Counted from the first letter of the stretch, positions 44,289 to 53,373 are shown. The stretch: DNA of 64,000 bases from Geoalkalibacter halelectricus (GCF_025263685.1 NZ_CP092109.1:1489001-1553000), one strand, 5' to 3'. Made by a program: numbers and translations. Notes: a model not told the origin generated them from the letters alone.

Positions 44289-45382
44289 GCAGGAAGAAAA
44301 ATGTGACCCTGACCACCGACTACACCGGGTTGCTGGCCGATATCAAACAGCGCGTTCGCCATGCTCAGACCCGCGCCGTGCTGGCAGTCAACGCCGAGTT
44401 GATCAGGCTCTACTGGGAAATCGGCGCATTGATTGATAGCCGCCAGCAAAAAGAGGGCTGGGGGGCGACCGTTATTCCTCGTCTTGCCCGCGACCTGCAC
44501 AATGAGCTACCCGAGGAAAAGGGATTTTCAGAACGCAATATCAAGCAGATGCTAGCCTTCTACCGGGAATATCCACATCTGGAATTTGTGCAGCAAGCTG
44601 TTGCACAAATAGACGACTCGCCAAAAGTGCAACAGCTTGTTGCACTTTTTCCCGCTGACTTGATTCTGTCCGTACCTTGGGGACATCACGGCATCCTGAT
44701 GGCCAGGGTCAAGGACCACGCCACACGCCAGTGGTACATGCAGGCGACTATGAACAACGGCTGGAGTCGCAATATTCTGATGATGCAAATCGAAACCGCC
44801 GCCCATCATCGCCAGGGTCGAGCCACCACCAACTTTGCCAAACGACTGCCGCCGCCCGATTCCGATCTGGTGCAGCAGACATTGAAAGACCCCTACCTGT
44901 TCGACTTCCTCACCTTGGAAGCGGGTTTCCATGAGCGTGAACTGGAGACCGGTCTCATCGCCCATCTGGAAAAATTCCTGCTGGAGCTGGGCCAGGGATT
45001 CGCTTTCGTCGGGCGGCAGTACCACCTCGACATAGGCGATAGAGACTTCTACATCGACCTGCTCTTCTACCACCTCAAACTACGCTGCTATGTGGTGATT
45101 GACCTCAAGCGCGGCGATTTCAAGCCCGAATATGCCGGCAAGATGAATTTCTACTGCAGCGTGGTCGATGACAAGTTGCGCCATGAGACCGACAAGCCGA
45201 CCATCGGCCTGATTCTCTGTCAGCAACCCGACCGAGTGCTGGCGGAATACGCCCTGCGCGGCATCGACAAGCCTATTGGTGTTTCCAGCTTTGAACTGAC
45301 CCGCGCTCTTCCGAAGAGCCTTGAGAGTAGCCTGCCCAGTATCGAGCAGATCGAGAAGGAACTGGAGGGGGGCGATGAGTAG
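44285..45382 (+). CDS. DUF1016 (YhcG) PDDEXK nuclease family protein
   Basis: This 365-residue protein has the two parts of the family. The N-terminal helical domain spans about 10-160 (LIRLYWEIGALI, GWGATVIPRLARDLHNELPEEKGFSERNI). The C-terminal PDDEXK nuclease-like domain spans about 195-345, with FYIDLLFYH (Asp258) and VIDLKRGDF (Asp273-x-Lys275). DUF1016 genes are often inserted in type I RM operons. The gene overlaps hsdM by four bases (ATGA), so it is co-translated. Whether it is an added restriction or anti-phage nuclease is inference. Confidence 0.9.
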   Translation: MSRKKNVTLTTDYTGLLADIKQRVRHAQTRAVLAVNAELIRLYWEIGALIDSRQQKEGWGATVIPRLARDLHNELPEEKGFSERNIKQMLAFYREYPHLEFVQQAVAQIDDSPKVQQLVALFPADLILSVPWGHHGILMARVKDHATRQWYMQATMNNGWSRNILMMQIETAAHHRQGRATTNFAKRLPPPDSDLVQQTLKDPYLFDFLTLEAGFHERELETGLIAHLEKFLLELGQGFAFVGRQYHLDIGDRDFYIDLLFYHLKLRCYVVIDLKRGDFKPEYAGKMNFYCSVVDDKLRHETDKPTIGLILCQQPDRVLAEYALRGIDKPIGVSSFELTRALPKSLESSLPSIEQIEKELEGGDE

Positions 45383-45566
45383 ATCACATATTCGAAATTT
45401 TCGAATACCTGCCGCCGAGGGTGAGATGATCCCCGAGCAGGTGATGAGAAAATTCGAAATTTCCGAATTTTCCACTAATCCGACCGATGTGGAAAAACAC
45501 TTTGTTGAGGCCGAAGCCGATTTGAAGCAAATCGAGGCGACGCGCAAGAAGGGGTGCAAGAAATGA
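45375..45566 (+). CDS. Small hypothetical protein between the DUF1016 gene and hsdS
   Basis: This 63-residue, charged protein (MSRSHIRNFRIPAAEGEMIP start, KQIEATRKKGCKK end) has no membrane segment. Its start overlaps the DUF1016 gene by eight bases and its end overlaps the hsdS start region, so it is embedded in the operon. AAAGGGGTGCAAG within its end serves as leader for hsdS. I do not recognise the family; it may be a remnant of a larger gene or a small partner of the neighbouring nuclease. Confidence 0.4.
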   Translation: MSRSHIRNFRIPAAEGEMIPEQVMRKFEISEFSTNPTDVEKHFVEAEADLKQIEATRKKGCKK

Positions 45567-46228
45567 CCATGGCCATTCGCAACCTGCTGGAAGAGCATTT
45601 CGATACGGCCTTTGCAGCACCTGACGGCATCGCCAGGCTGCGCGAATTGATTTTGACCCTGGCAATGCAGGGCAAGCTAGCGGAGCAGGTCCCTGGCGAT
45701 CCTCGCGCCGCTGAGTTGTTGGAAACGATCGAGGTCGAAAAACAGCGACTGGTGAAGACTGGCAAAATCAGGAAACCTAAGCCCCTTCCACCCATCAAGC
45801 CGGAAGAAGTGCCCTACCAACTTTCGAACGGATGGGAGTGGGTGAGGCTTGGTGAAATTGGGATTATCAATCCTCGCAATGATGCAGAGGATTCAGCAAA
45901 GGCCGGTTTCGTCCCCATGCCAATGATCCCTGAGGGCTATTCCGAAAAACATCAATTTGAGGAACGCCCGTGGAACGAGATCAAGAAAGGCTACACCCAC
46001 TTTGCCGATGGCGATGTTGGCATGGCGAAGATCACTCCTTGTTTTGAAAATGCGAAGTCCTGCGTTTTCTCAGGCTTACCTAATGGGATTGGAGCAGGAA
46101 CAACAGAACTCCATATTTTCAGGAACTCATTCAACTCGGTTGTACCGAGGTTCCTACTGTATTACCTGAAAAACCCACACTATATCGGCTCTTCGCTATT
46201 CCGTGTGGGTAATGGTATGAAGGTGTGA
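45563..46228 (+). pseudogene. hsdS: Truncated type I specificity subunit HsdS (one target domain)
   Basis: The 221-residue frame has the usual HsdS N-terminus (RNLLEEHFDTAFAAPDGIARLRELILTLAMQGKL), the linker KPKPLPPIKPEEVPYQLSNGWEWVRLGEI and one target-recognition domain. It stops at GNGMKV, where a full HsdS would continue into the first conserved helix and a second target domain (normal length 400-580). Following bases show no continuation in any frame, so DNA was lost at about 46225. A half-length HsdS can in principle dimerise, so the system is not certainly dead. The start is ATG 45563 or the nearby 45569. Confidence 0.8.
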
Positions 46229-46260
46229 ATCATCCCATGCCCCGGAGGTTTTGATTTTCA

Positions 46261-46395
46261 ATGAATCCTGAAACGCTTTTTGCTGTTGCCCTTGGAAACC
46301 ACCGAATCAACGCAAAGCGGCTTAACTTCGGCAAATTTTTGTTATCAATGAACGCTTCCCCTGGCCAGCCTGTGCTGACTCGGGGAGAGGTGTAA
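46261..46395 (+). CDS. Short ORF, possible transposase N-terminal scrap
   Basis: A 44-residue frame ([20 protein letters not shown] start) preceded by CGGAGG about 12 bases upstream. Its first dozen residues recall the start of ISL3-type transposases, but the rest does not follow that family, so the call is weak. It lies at the junction between truncated hsdS and the DUF547 remnant and may mark the event that broke both. Confidence 0.2.
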   Translation: MNPETLFAVALGNHRINAKRLNFGKFLLSMNASPGQPVLTRGEV

Positions 46396-46666
46396 CTCTA
46401 AAGTCCAGGATCTGGAAAAGCAGCTTGAAATCGCGGCAAAAGGCTTCATCAACGGGGCGGAGGTGAACATTGCCCCTGAAAAAAACCTGTTGGAACTCTC
46501 GCCCATCTTCCGCTGGTATAAACCAGATTTCGGCGGCGACCGGCTAGGCATCCTGCAAACGCTGCTGCGCTATCTCGACCCTGGCGATTCCCGAGATTTC
46601 GTAAAGCAGCAGGGTATGCGCGCCCGCATTGTCTGGAAAAACTACGATTGGCGACTGAATCGCTGA
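46376..46666 (+). pseudogene. 5'-truncated DUF547 gene
   Basis: The frame from about 46376 to TGA 46664-46666 reads [20 protein letters not shown] and later NLLELSPIFRWYKPDFGGD and WKNYDWRLNR. This is the C-terminal end of a DUF547 protein. The N-terminal catalytic-like part is missing and no credible start exists. It is evidently the old chromosomal sequence flanking the restriction island on this side. Confidence 0.7.
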
Positions 46667-46791
46667 ATGTTCAAAACTTGCGGTTTTTTGCGATCGGCCC
46701 TTGAAATTCTCTCAGGATTTTTTACCTTCTTTTTTGACGACTTTCACTGGGTGGTCCTGTGATTGAGGTTGCGGAAAAGGGAGGTGGCTTC

Positions 46792-48114
46792 ATGCTGGGA
46801 TTAATGAATCGTAAAAGTCAAACCAGGAACGAATCCGTCGAGAAGGTTTTCGATTTCTTCAACCATGCGTTAACCGACCCGGCCCTTCCCGCCTTTGCCG
46901 TTCGCTTGTGGGAAGGTTCTCTGTGGCGAAGCGCAGATCAGGAGCCAGGTTTTACCCTTGAGCTCAGGCACCCGCAGGCGCTGCGCAGTCTGTTCTGGAG
47001 GCCGACGGAGCTGAGTCTTGGAGAAGCCTACATCTATGGTGAAATCGACGTGCACGGCGACTTCGAGGCCTGCTTCGCCCTTGCCGATTATTTGGTCGAA
47101 AAATCCTGGAGCACTGCGGACATCCTACGCCTCGGCGGTAAATTCCTGCGTCTCGGCGACCGGAGACCGGCCGGCATGGGGCGCGGCGCTCCCCGACTTC
47201 GCGGGCGCGCCCATTCGAAAACGCGTGATGCCCAAGCCGTGCGCTACCATTACGACGTGTCCAACGACTTCTACCGCTTGTGGCTTGACCGGCGCATGGT
47301 TTACTCCTGCGCCTTTTTTCACACCCCGGACGAAAGCCTCGACGAAGCCCAATACCGCAAGCTCGACTATCTGTGCCGTAAACTGCGCCTAAAGCCGGGA
47401 GAGAAACTGCTCGATATCGGCTGCGGCTGGGGCGCACTGATCCTTCACGCTGCGGAAAAATACGGGGTTGAAGCTCTGGGAATCACTCTGAGTCCGGCGC
47501 AGGCCGAACTCGCCGAGCAACGCATTCGTCAGGCGGACCTGAGCAAACGCTGTCAGGTTCAAGTCATGGACTATCGTGATGTATCCGGACCAGAGACCTT
47601 TGATAAGATCGTCAGCGTGGGCATGTTTGAACATGTCGGCGAAACCAAACTGCCGGAATATTTTAAAAAAGCCCATACCCTGCTCAAACCGGGCGGCGTT
47701 TTTCTCAATCACGGCATCACCTTGTCGATGACTGGACAGGGCAAAAGCGATGCCTCCTTCATCGACAAATACGTCTTTCCCGACGGCGACCTGCTGCCCA
47801 TCAGCACTTCGTTGCGCGTTGCCGAAGAAAGCGGTTTCGAGATCCGCGACGTCGAATGCCTGCGCGAGCACTACGCTCTGACGCTTCGCCGCTGGGTCCA
47901 GAACCTCGAAGCCAAGCGCGAAAAGGCCATCGCCCTGACCAACGAGGTGACCTACCGCATCTGGAAGCTCTACATGAGCGGCTCGGCACATGGCTTTCAA
48001 ACCACCCGTCTAGGTCTTTACCAGAGCCTTTTGGCCAAATCCGGACGCCGCCACAGCGGCCTGCCGCTGACCCGCTGCGACTGGTTCCGGCCCTGCCCAA
48101 GCGGACATTTTTAA
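46792..48114 (+). CDS. cfa: Cyclopropane-fatty-acyl-phospholipid synthase
   Basis: This 440-residue AdoMet-dependent enzyme adds a methylene bridge to unsaturated acyl chains of membrane phospholipids. The N-terminal lipid-binding region (residues about 1-130) contains GEAYIYGEIDVHGDFEACFALADYL. The methyltransferase core shows RYHYDVSNDFYRLWLD, the AdoMet loop LDIGCGWG (about 207-214), VSVGMFEHVG and FIDKYVFPDGDLLPIS. The ATG at 46792 is chosen for the GGGAGGTGG site upstream; an in-frame GTG at 46759 is less likely. It is a single gene, convergent with the ATPase gene that follows. Confidence 0.94.
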   Translation: MLGLMNRKSQTRNESVEKVFDFFNHALTDPALPAFAVRLWEGSLWRSADQEPGFTLELRHPQALRSLFWRPTELSLGEAYIYGEIDVHGDFEACFALADYLVEKSWSTADILRLGGKFLRLGDRRPAGMGRGAPRLRGRAHSKTRDAQAVRYHYDVSNDFYRLWLDRRMVYSCAFFHTPDESLDEAQYRKLDYLCRKLRLKPGEKLLDIGCGWGALILHAAEKYGVEALGITLSPAQAELAEQRIRQADLSKRCQVQVMDYRDVSGPETFDKIVSVGMFEHVGETKLPEYFKKAHTLLKPGGVFLNHGITLSMTGQGKSDASFIDKYVFPDGDLLPISTSLRVAEESGFEIRDVECLREHYALTLRRWVQNLEAKREKAIALTNEVTYRIWKLYMSGSAHGFQTTRLGLYQSLLAKSGRRHSGLPLTRCDWFRPCPSGHF

Positions 48115-48146
48115 ATTGATTGCCGCTAATCTTCAGATGGACAAAT

Positions 48147-48169
48147 CTCCCCCTTTAACAAAGGAGGAG
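48147..48169. terminator. Weak hairpin between convergent genes
   Basis: CTCCCCCTT (48147-48155) pairs with AAGGAGGAG (48161-48169) with one mismatch across a short TAACA loop, in the 88-base gap between cfa and the convergent ATPase gene. It resembles common dispersed CCCCCTTT...AAAGGGGG hairpins and may terminate either gene; no long T run follows directly. Confidence 0.35.
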
Positions 48170-48202
48170 GCGACGAGTAAAAAAAGTTGACGCTCGCGGG
48201 CA

Positions 48203-51200
48203 TCAACAATTCTTCAATTCATGCACAAACACCACGCCTTCGGCGTCCAGTCGGCGTGCCGTCTCCACCACCTGCCGGTGATGGGTGAAGAGAATCACCT
48301 GATTGCGCCTGCCGAGATCGGCCAGGGCTTCGAGGGTGGCGCGGGAGCGCTCGTCGTCGAAGTTGATGAGGATGTCGTCGACGATGAACGGCATGGGGTC
48401 GTGCCGCTCCAGGCGCCATTCCAGGGAGGCAAGGCGCAGGGCCAGATAGAGCTGGTCGCGGGTGCCCGAACTCATACCGCCGACTTCCAGGCGACTGCCG
48501 TCGGCGCGCACCCCGACCAACACCGCCTGGCCCTGATCGCCGACATCGGCACGCAGGCCGGCGAAGGACTCCTGGGTCAAGCGGGCAAAGAGGCGCGAGG
48601 CGATGGAGAGCAGCGGATCCTGATTTTGCGCGCGGAAGCGCTCGATTTCATTGTCCAGCACCTGGGCCGCCACGCGCAGGCGCGCGTAGCGTTCGGCCAG
48701 CCGCCGCAGACGCGCCAGGGTGCGCTCGGCGTCCTCGGCGGCGAGGGCGGCGCGGCCGCTGCCGTCCATGCGCTGCAGTTCGGTGCGGGCCTCTCCGATC
48801 AACTGATTGAGGCGGCTGATTTCCGGCTCAAGGCGCTCCTGGGCTTCGCGGGTCAATTCGGCAATGCGCGTCGGCAATTCATAGCCGTCGACTTCCGCCG
48901 CCTGCTGCTGCAATTCCTCCAAGGTCAATCCCTCGCCGATCTGCACCAGGCGCTCATCTACATCCGCCAGGCGCTCGCGCAGGCGTTGGTGCTCGGCCCA
49001 GATGCGTTCGACTTGCTCAAGCTGATCCGCGCCGGCGCAACGGGCCACCTGAGAGAGTCGCGCCAGGTCTTCCTCGGCGCCGCGCAGGTCGGTTTGCGCC
49101 TCATGCAGGTCGTCGCTAAGCTGGCGGTGATCCTCTTCAATCTGTTGCAGGCGACTGTGCTCCGTTCGGGCGCGGGTCAGCAGCGCCTGCAATTGAACCA
49201 CCGTCTGATCGGGGGCCAGGTCTGCGAGATCGGGGGCGATGCGTGTCTGCAACGCCCGCACCGCCTCGGCATAATTTTGCCCGTCGCGGTCGATCCCCTC
49301 GATGCGCTTGTGGAATTCCTCGGCCTGACGCAGATATTCGAAGCAGGTCTGCAAGCTTTCAAGAAAATCCTCGACTTCGCCGGGCAGGGCGTCGGCGGAC
49401 AGTCCCAGTCCGCCGAGCACCTCGCGCCATTGCCCGCGCCAGGCATCCAGTGTGCGCTGCGCCTCGTCGCGCTCCACCAGGGCGTGCCGCAATTCATCCT
49501 CGATCTCGCCGAGCCGCTCTTGCAAATCCGCGCGCTGCCGGGCGGCCTGCTCACAGCGCCGCAGCAGGGTCTGCGCAGCGACCACCACCTCTGCCAACTC
49601 CTCCCCGGGGAAGGAAACGTCTTGTCCCAGGTGCAGCAGCACATCCAAAAGCCTCCGCCGCAGCCCTTCGCGCCGGGCACGGCGTTCCTCAATCTCGTCA
49701 CAGGCCCGCTGCCAGGTCTCGACGCGCAGCCGCAGCTTTTCCATTCCGGAGAGCCACAACGCCATTTCCCGTGGGGAGCGCGGAGCAATGCCGCAGGCTG
49801 CCCACAATTCACGCCACTGGCGCTGGAAGAGTTCCACGGCCTCGGCCAGCCGCTCATGGAGGTCCTGAATTTGCGCAAGCTGAGCCCGAACCTCCTCCAC
49901 CTGACGAATCAGTGCCGCGCGCTGATGAACCCGTTCGGCTTCATGGCGCAGGCGGTCGGCGGTCAGATCGGCTTCGCGCATGGTCTGCTCGAAAGCCTCC
50001 GGCAGGGGCTGCTCGGCGTCATAGGCGCGGGCCTCAAGGGCCACGTCCTCACCGTTGAGCCATTGGCGACGCAGCAGGTGCCAACCCTGCGCGCGCCGTT
50101 CGCGGATCTGTCGGAGATCTTCTTCGCTGGGCAATTCTCCGGCGGCTTCCAGCACCGCTTTGTCCCGCAGTAAGCGCTGGTGTTCCCCCTCAAGCTCCTG
50201 GCGCCGGCCTTCCAACCGCTCTTGCTCCTCGTGCAGGCGCCGCAAACGATCTTCCTGGTGATTGAGAGTTTCCGCGGCGGGCAGGCAAAGTTCGCGCAGT
50301 TCCCGCCAGGATCCGGACCAGATTCCGAGGCGCTTGAGTTCGACGGCCAGCGCCTCCTCGTCCCTTGCCGCCGCGTGGCTGCGGTCACGCAGATCTTCAT
50401 CCACCTGTCCGGCCTTTAGCGCATGCTCCAGAACGGTCTGCAGGGTGGAAAAATCCGGTGCGGGCGGCGACTGGTCGAGGGTACGGCGAATTTTTTCCCC
50501 CTCGGCATTCAAATGGCGCACTTGCCGCTCGGTGCTTTGCCGGGCTTGCTCCAGGGCTTGGGCGCGCGCACCCAACTGGTGGATGGTCTTGCGCCGCGCC
50601 AGCATGGGCCGCAGGCTTTCAATCTCTTCCAGCGCAAGATCGGGGCGCAATTGGCGCAACAAGGAGGCGGCTTCGGACTTGAGCTGCCGGCGGCGGCCAT
50701 CGAGGCCGGGACGATCCTGCAAGCCCTTGCGATACTCGCCAAGGCGTCTCGCCAATTCATCGATGTTGTCCGCCTGATCGAGAATCGTCTGAGGCGGCTG
50801 CAAGCCGGCGGCGCGCTCTTCCAATTCCGTCAGTCGCCGACGGGCGCCGAGCAGGCGCTGTTCGGCTGCGCGCTTTTGCTCCTGGGCACGACGCCGTGCA
50901 ATGCTGAAATCCTCGGGCAAGGGGACGACTTCGCCCAAATCCGCCAACTGTGCGAGCAAGGCGCGACGCTGCGCCAGTTGCGGCAAGGCCTGGCGCAATC
51001 GCTCCAGATGCCGGCGGCGCCGCTCGCAGCGGCGCTGTTCGTTGCGCAGTTCGGCCAGTTCGGCCTCCGCTCCGGTCAGGGCCTGCCGGTGTTTTTTCCA
51101 CTCGCTGCCGGCCAGACTCGCTTCACGCAGGGTCTTTTGCAATTCACGGTATTCGGAGAGGGCCTGGTTGATCTCGGGCTTGGAGCCGCGCGCTTTGAAC

Positions 51201-51715
51201 AAAGCGTCGCTTTCCTCGTGCAATTGAGTAAGAATCCGCCGCAGGGAGGCGATACCGGTGCCCGCGGCGAAGAGGGAGCGGCCGACTTCGCCCTTTTGCT
51301 CCAGGATATCCTGGCCGCCGCTCACCAGGGTTTCATGATCGATGCCGAACAGGGTGTCGAACACGGTGGGTTCTATCCCGTGAAGAAAGGCCGTCAGTTT
51401 GGAGCCGTCGAGGGGATCGCCCTGCGCATCGAGCAGGTCGGCCTTGCGCTTCTTGCGCCGTTGGAAACTCAGTTCACGCCCGTCGGCGCCCTGCAGCCGC
51501 CCAGCCACCAGCAACTGGTCGTTGGGATGCACGAAATTGTCGCTGGTGCGCTCGGGAAACCCGTAGAGCAGCGCCTTGAGACCGCGCAGGGAACTGCTCT
51601 TGCCCGCCTCGTTGGGCCCGAAAACAATGTGCAGCCCGGGCGTCGGTCCGGAAAAATCCAGGACAAGATCGGTAAAGGGTCCAAAGGCCTTGAGCTCGAG
51701 ACGGGAGATCTTCAT
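48203..51715 (-). CDS. YhaN-like SMC-type ATPase
   Basis: This 1170-residue SMC/Rad50-like ATPase has an N-terminal half ABC head with Walker A FGPNEAGKSS (32-41), long coiled coils over about 190-1000, and a C-terminal half head with signature GGMSSGTRDQLYLALRLASLE and Walker B PFIVDDILINFDDERS. This is the YhaN family, the partner of YhaO/SbcD-like nucleases. It overlaps the nuclease gene by four bases (its ATG overlaps the nuclease stop), so the two are made together and probably act as a DNA-end processing complex. The head lacks a Rad50 zinc-hook CxxC as far as I can see. Confidence 0.9.
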   Translation of the reverse strand: MKISRLELKAFGPFTDLVLDFSGPTPGLHIVFGPNEAGKSSSLRGLKALLYGFPERTSDNFVHPNDQLLVAGRLQGADGRELSFQRRKKRKADLLDAQGDPLDGSKLTAFLHGIEPTVFDTLFGIDHETLVSGGQDILEQKGEVGRSLFAAGTGIASLRRILTQLHEESDALFKARGSKPEINQALSEYRELQKTLREASLAGSEWKKHRQALTGAEAELAELRNEQRRCERRRRHLERLRQALPQLAQRRALLAQLADLGEVVPLPEDFSIARRRAQEQKRAAEQRLLGARRRLTELEERAAGLQPPQTILDQADNIDELARRLGEYRKGLQDRPGLDGRRRQLKSEAASLLRQLRPDLALEEIESLRPMLARRKTIHQLGARAQALEQARQSTERQVRHLNAEGEKIRRTLDQSPPAPDFSTLQTVLEHALKAGQVDEDLRDRSHAAARDEEALAVELKRLGIWSGSWRELRELCLPAAETLNHQEDRLRRLHEEQERLEGRRQELEGEHQRLLRDKAVLEAAGELPSEEDLRQIRERRAQGWHLLRRQWLNGEDVALEARAYDAEQPLPEAFEQTMREADLTADRLRHEAERVHQRAALIRQVEEVRAQLAQIQDLHERLAEAVELFQRQWRELWAACGIAPRSPREMALWLSGMEKLRLRVETWQRACDEIEERRARREGLRRRLLDVLLHLGQDVSFPGEELAEVVVAAQTLLRRCEQAARQRADLQERLGEIEDELRHALVERDEAQRTLDAWRGQWREVLGGLGLSADALPGEVEDFLESLQTCFEYLRQAEEFHKRIEGIDRDGQNYAEAVRALQTRIAPDLADLAPDQTVVQLQALLTRARTEHSRLQQIEEDHRQLSDDLHEAQTDLRGAEEDLARLSQVARCAGADQLEQVERIWAEHQRLRERLADVDERLVQIGEGLTLEELQQQAAEVDGYELPTRIAELTREAQERLEPEISRLNQLIGEARTELQRMDGSGRAALAAEDAERTLARLRRLAERYARLRVAAQVLDNEIERFRAQNQDPLLSIASRLFARLTQESFAGLRADVGDQGQAVLVGVRADGSRLEVGGMSSGTRDQLYLALRLASLEWRLERHDPMPFIVDDILINFDDERSRATLEALADLGRRNQVILFTHHRQVVETARRLDAEGVVFVHELKNC

Positions 51716-52971
51716 ACGTCCCTTCCGTGGTGCAGCAGCCGCGCCATGAGCAACTCGCGCACATCTTTCCGCAATTCGTCGAGTTGCCCGGGGGCCGCTG
51801 GATCGAAGGGGTCATCGCCGCTGAGAAGTTCCGCCGGCAGGCGATTGCGCAGTTCATTCAGCTCCGGTACCAGGCTATATAAATTGCGCCCCTCGATCCG
51901 CAAATCGGCCAAGGAGTGCAGTAACCCGGCGAAAGGCGAATCCTCGCTCAGCAAATCGCCGGCGGCCGTGGCAGCCTCCGTGGCGAATCGCACCTTTTCC
52001 AGCCACAAATCCCCCAAAGTCGCAGCCAGGGCACGCAACTCCTCGTTCCAGTGCGAACTGCGCTCCTGCAGGCGGGCATGGACCGCTGTTCGGCCGCGCA
52101 CCACCAGGCGCAAAGCCAGGGTCCGGCCCTCAGACTGAGCCTTATGCTCCTCAAAGGCACCGCGCACCAGACCATAGACCTCCTCTTCACTGTCCGCCGT
52201 GCTCACGTCCACCTCGCATTGCGCCCAACGCAACACGTCGAGGGAGCGATGCCGCACCTCGATTACCTCGCCGTCGGCGATGCTGACCAGAGTGCATCCC
52301 TTGGAGCCGGTTTCGCGGATATGCCGGCCCTGGATATTGCCGGGGAACACCACCCAGGGTTGCTCGCAGACCACCTCAGGCTGGTGCACATGACCCAGGG
52401 CCCAATACTGATAGCCCTTGGCGCGCAACTGATCGAGGGAACAGGGGGCGTAGGGTTCATGCCCGGGGCGACCGTTGAGGGCGGTGTGCAACAGGCCGAT
52501 GTTGAACCAGCCCTCCCGGCCCTGGGGGTAACTCGCGGCCAGGTTGTCGCTGACGGCGCGGGATGCGTATCCCTGGCCATGCAGCGCCACGCCATACTCG
52601 GGTAGTTCGACCGAGCCGGCTTTGTTCACCGGAAAGAGGTGCACATTGTCGGGCAGCATAAGATTGCGGGTGATCTGACTGGCGGCGTCGTGATTGCCGG
52701 AGATGACGAACACGCGAATGCCGGCCTGGTGCAGGCGCCCCATGCGCTGAGCGAAATACAGGCCGGTGTTGTAATCCTTCCAATCACCGTCGTAGAGATC
52801 CCCGCACAGCAGCACGAAAGCCACCCGCTCTTCGATGGCCAGGTCGATGAGATTGTCGAAGGCGCGCCGGGTGGCGGCGCGAATCTCCTGCAAGGGCGCG
52901 TCGGGATAGGCTTCCAGGCCTCGCAACGGGCTATCGAGATGGATATCGGCGGCGTGCAGAAACTGGAACAT
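51712..52971 (-). CDS. SbcD/YhaO-like DNA repair exonuclease
   Basis: This 419-residue calcineurin-type phosphoesterase of the Mre11/SbcD/YhaO group has metal-binding motifs D9-x-H11 (LHAADIHLDS), GD in LLCGDLYDG, GNHD in VISGNHDAAS, LLHTAL and GHVH in WALGHVHQPE. The ~200-residue C-terminal region should bind the YhaN-like ATPase encoded downstream with a four-base overlap. The start at 52971 is set by GGAGAG five bases upstream and by alignment to the family start FLHAADIH; a longer frame reaching 53172 has no such support. Confidence 0.92.
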   Translation of the reverse strand: MFQFLHAADIHLDSPLRGLEAYPDAPLQEIRAATRRAFDNLIDLAIEERVAFVLLCGDLYDGDWKDYNTGLYFAQRMGRLHQAGIRVFVISGNHDAASQITRNLMLPDNVHLFPVNKAGSVELPEYGVALHGQGYASRAVSDNLAASYPQGREGWFNIGLLHTALNGRPGHEPYAPCSLDQLRAKGYQYWALGHVHQPEVVCEQPWVVFPGNIQGRHIRETGSKGCTLVSIADGEVIEVRHRSLDVLRWAQCEVDVSTADSEEEVYGLVRGAFEEHKAQSEGRTLALRLVVRGRTAVHARLQERSSHWNEELRALAATLGDLWLEKVRFATEAATAAGDLLSEDSPFAGLLHSLADLRIEGRNLYSLVPELNELRNRLPAELLSGDDPFDPAAPGQLDELRKDVRELLMARLLHHGRDV

Positions 52972-53112
52972 GGATTCTCTCCGGGAAACTTCCGCGATTT
53001 GGGTGCAGTCTGGCAAATTTTTCTTGTCGATGCAAACTCTGGTGCCGGGAGAGTTGTGCGATGCTCTTTGGGTAAGCACGTTTCCCATGCGAGTCGGGGC
53101 CGGCTGTCGACG

Positions 53113-53143
53113 AAAAAAAGGCCCGGCATGGCAGCCGGGCCTG
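53113..53143 (-). terminator. Rho-independent terminator of the small lipoprotein gene
   Basis: On the minus strand a perfect nine-base-pair stem (AGGCCCGGC, arms 53120-53128 and 53135-53143, six-base loop) is followed by seven T residues. It lies 26 bases after the stop of the lipoprotein gene and upstream of the nuclease gene. Confidence 0.9.
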
Positions 53144-53168
53144 GTTGGTTGAAGGGCTAAAAAAAAAA

Positions 53169-53315
53169 TCAATTATGGTGCTTGGGCACTTCGAATTCAT
53201 AGCCGCAGGCCGGACATTGGACTCTGGTGTCAACATCCGGCGGTGCCATGGCGGCACACCCGGCCAAGCCAATCAACATGACAAACGCTACGATCGACGT
53301 CATCAGCCGTTTCAC
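53169..53315 (-). CDS. 48-residue lipoprotein with CxxC zinc-ribbon-like knuckle
   Basis: A very short gene with complete signals. It starts at GTG (53315) with an ideal AAAGGAGGTG ribosome site six bases away, and encodes MKRLMTSIVAFVMLIGLAGC (signal peptide, lipobox LAGC with Cys20) followed by AAMAPPDVDTRVQCPACGYE and FEVPKHHN. The mature chain is only 29 residues and carries one CPAC knuckle plus a His-His tail, so it could bind zinc or another metal alone or as a dimer. It has its own extended -10 promoter and terminator. I do not recognise a family; membrane-anchored location is inferred from the lipobox. Confidence 0.8.
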   Translation of the reverse strand: MKRLMTSIVAFVMLIGLAGCAAMAPPDVDTRVQCPACGYEFEVPKHHN

Positions 53316-53373
53316 GGATGACACCTCCTTTCGGCTCAAGATTCAATCAGCGGCTTATCTTCCATCAGTGTCA

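Noticed and set aside
44590-44660. Repeated palindromic GTGCAACAGCTTGTTGCAC-like strings inside the DUF1016 gene
   Set aside because: They code for the repeated VQQAVAQ and VQQLVA helices typical of this protein region, so coding constraint explains them.
48221-50173. 650-codon open frame on the plus strand opposite the YhaN-like ATPase gene
   Set aside because: It is antisense to a clear SMC-type gene, shows no recognisable domain, and comes from the high-GC codon bias of the real gene. The same applies to the other long antisense frames over tssM, vgrG, tssK and putA.
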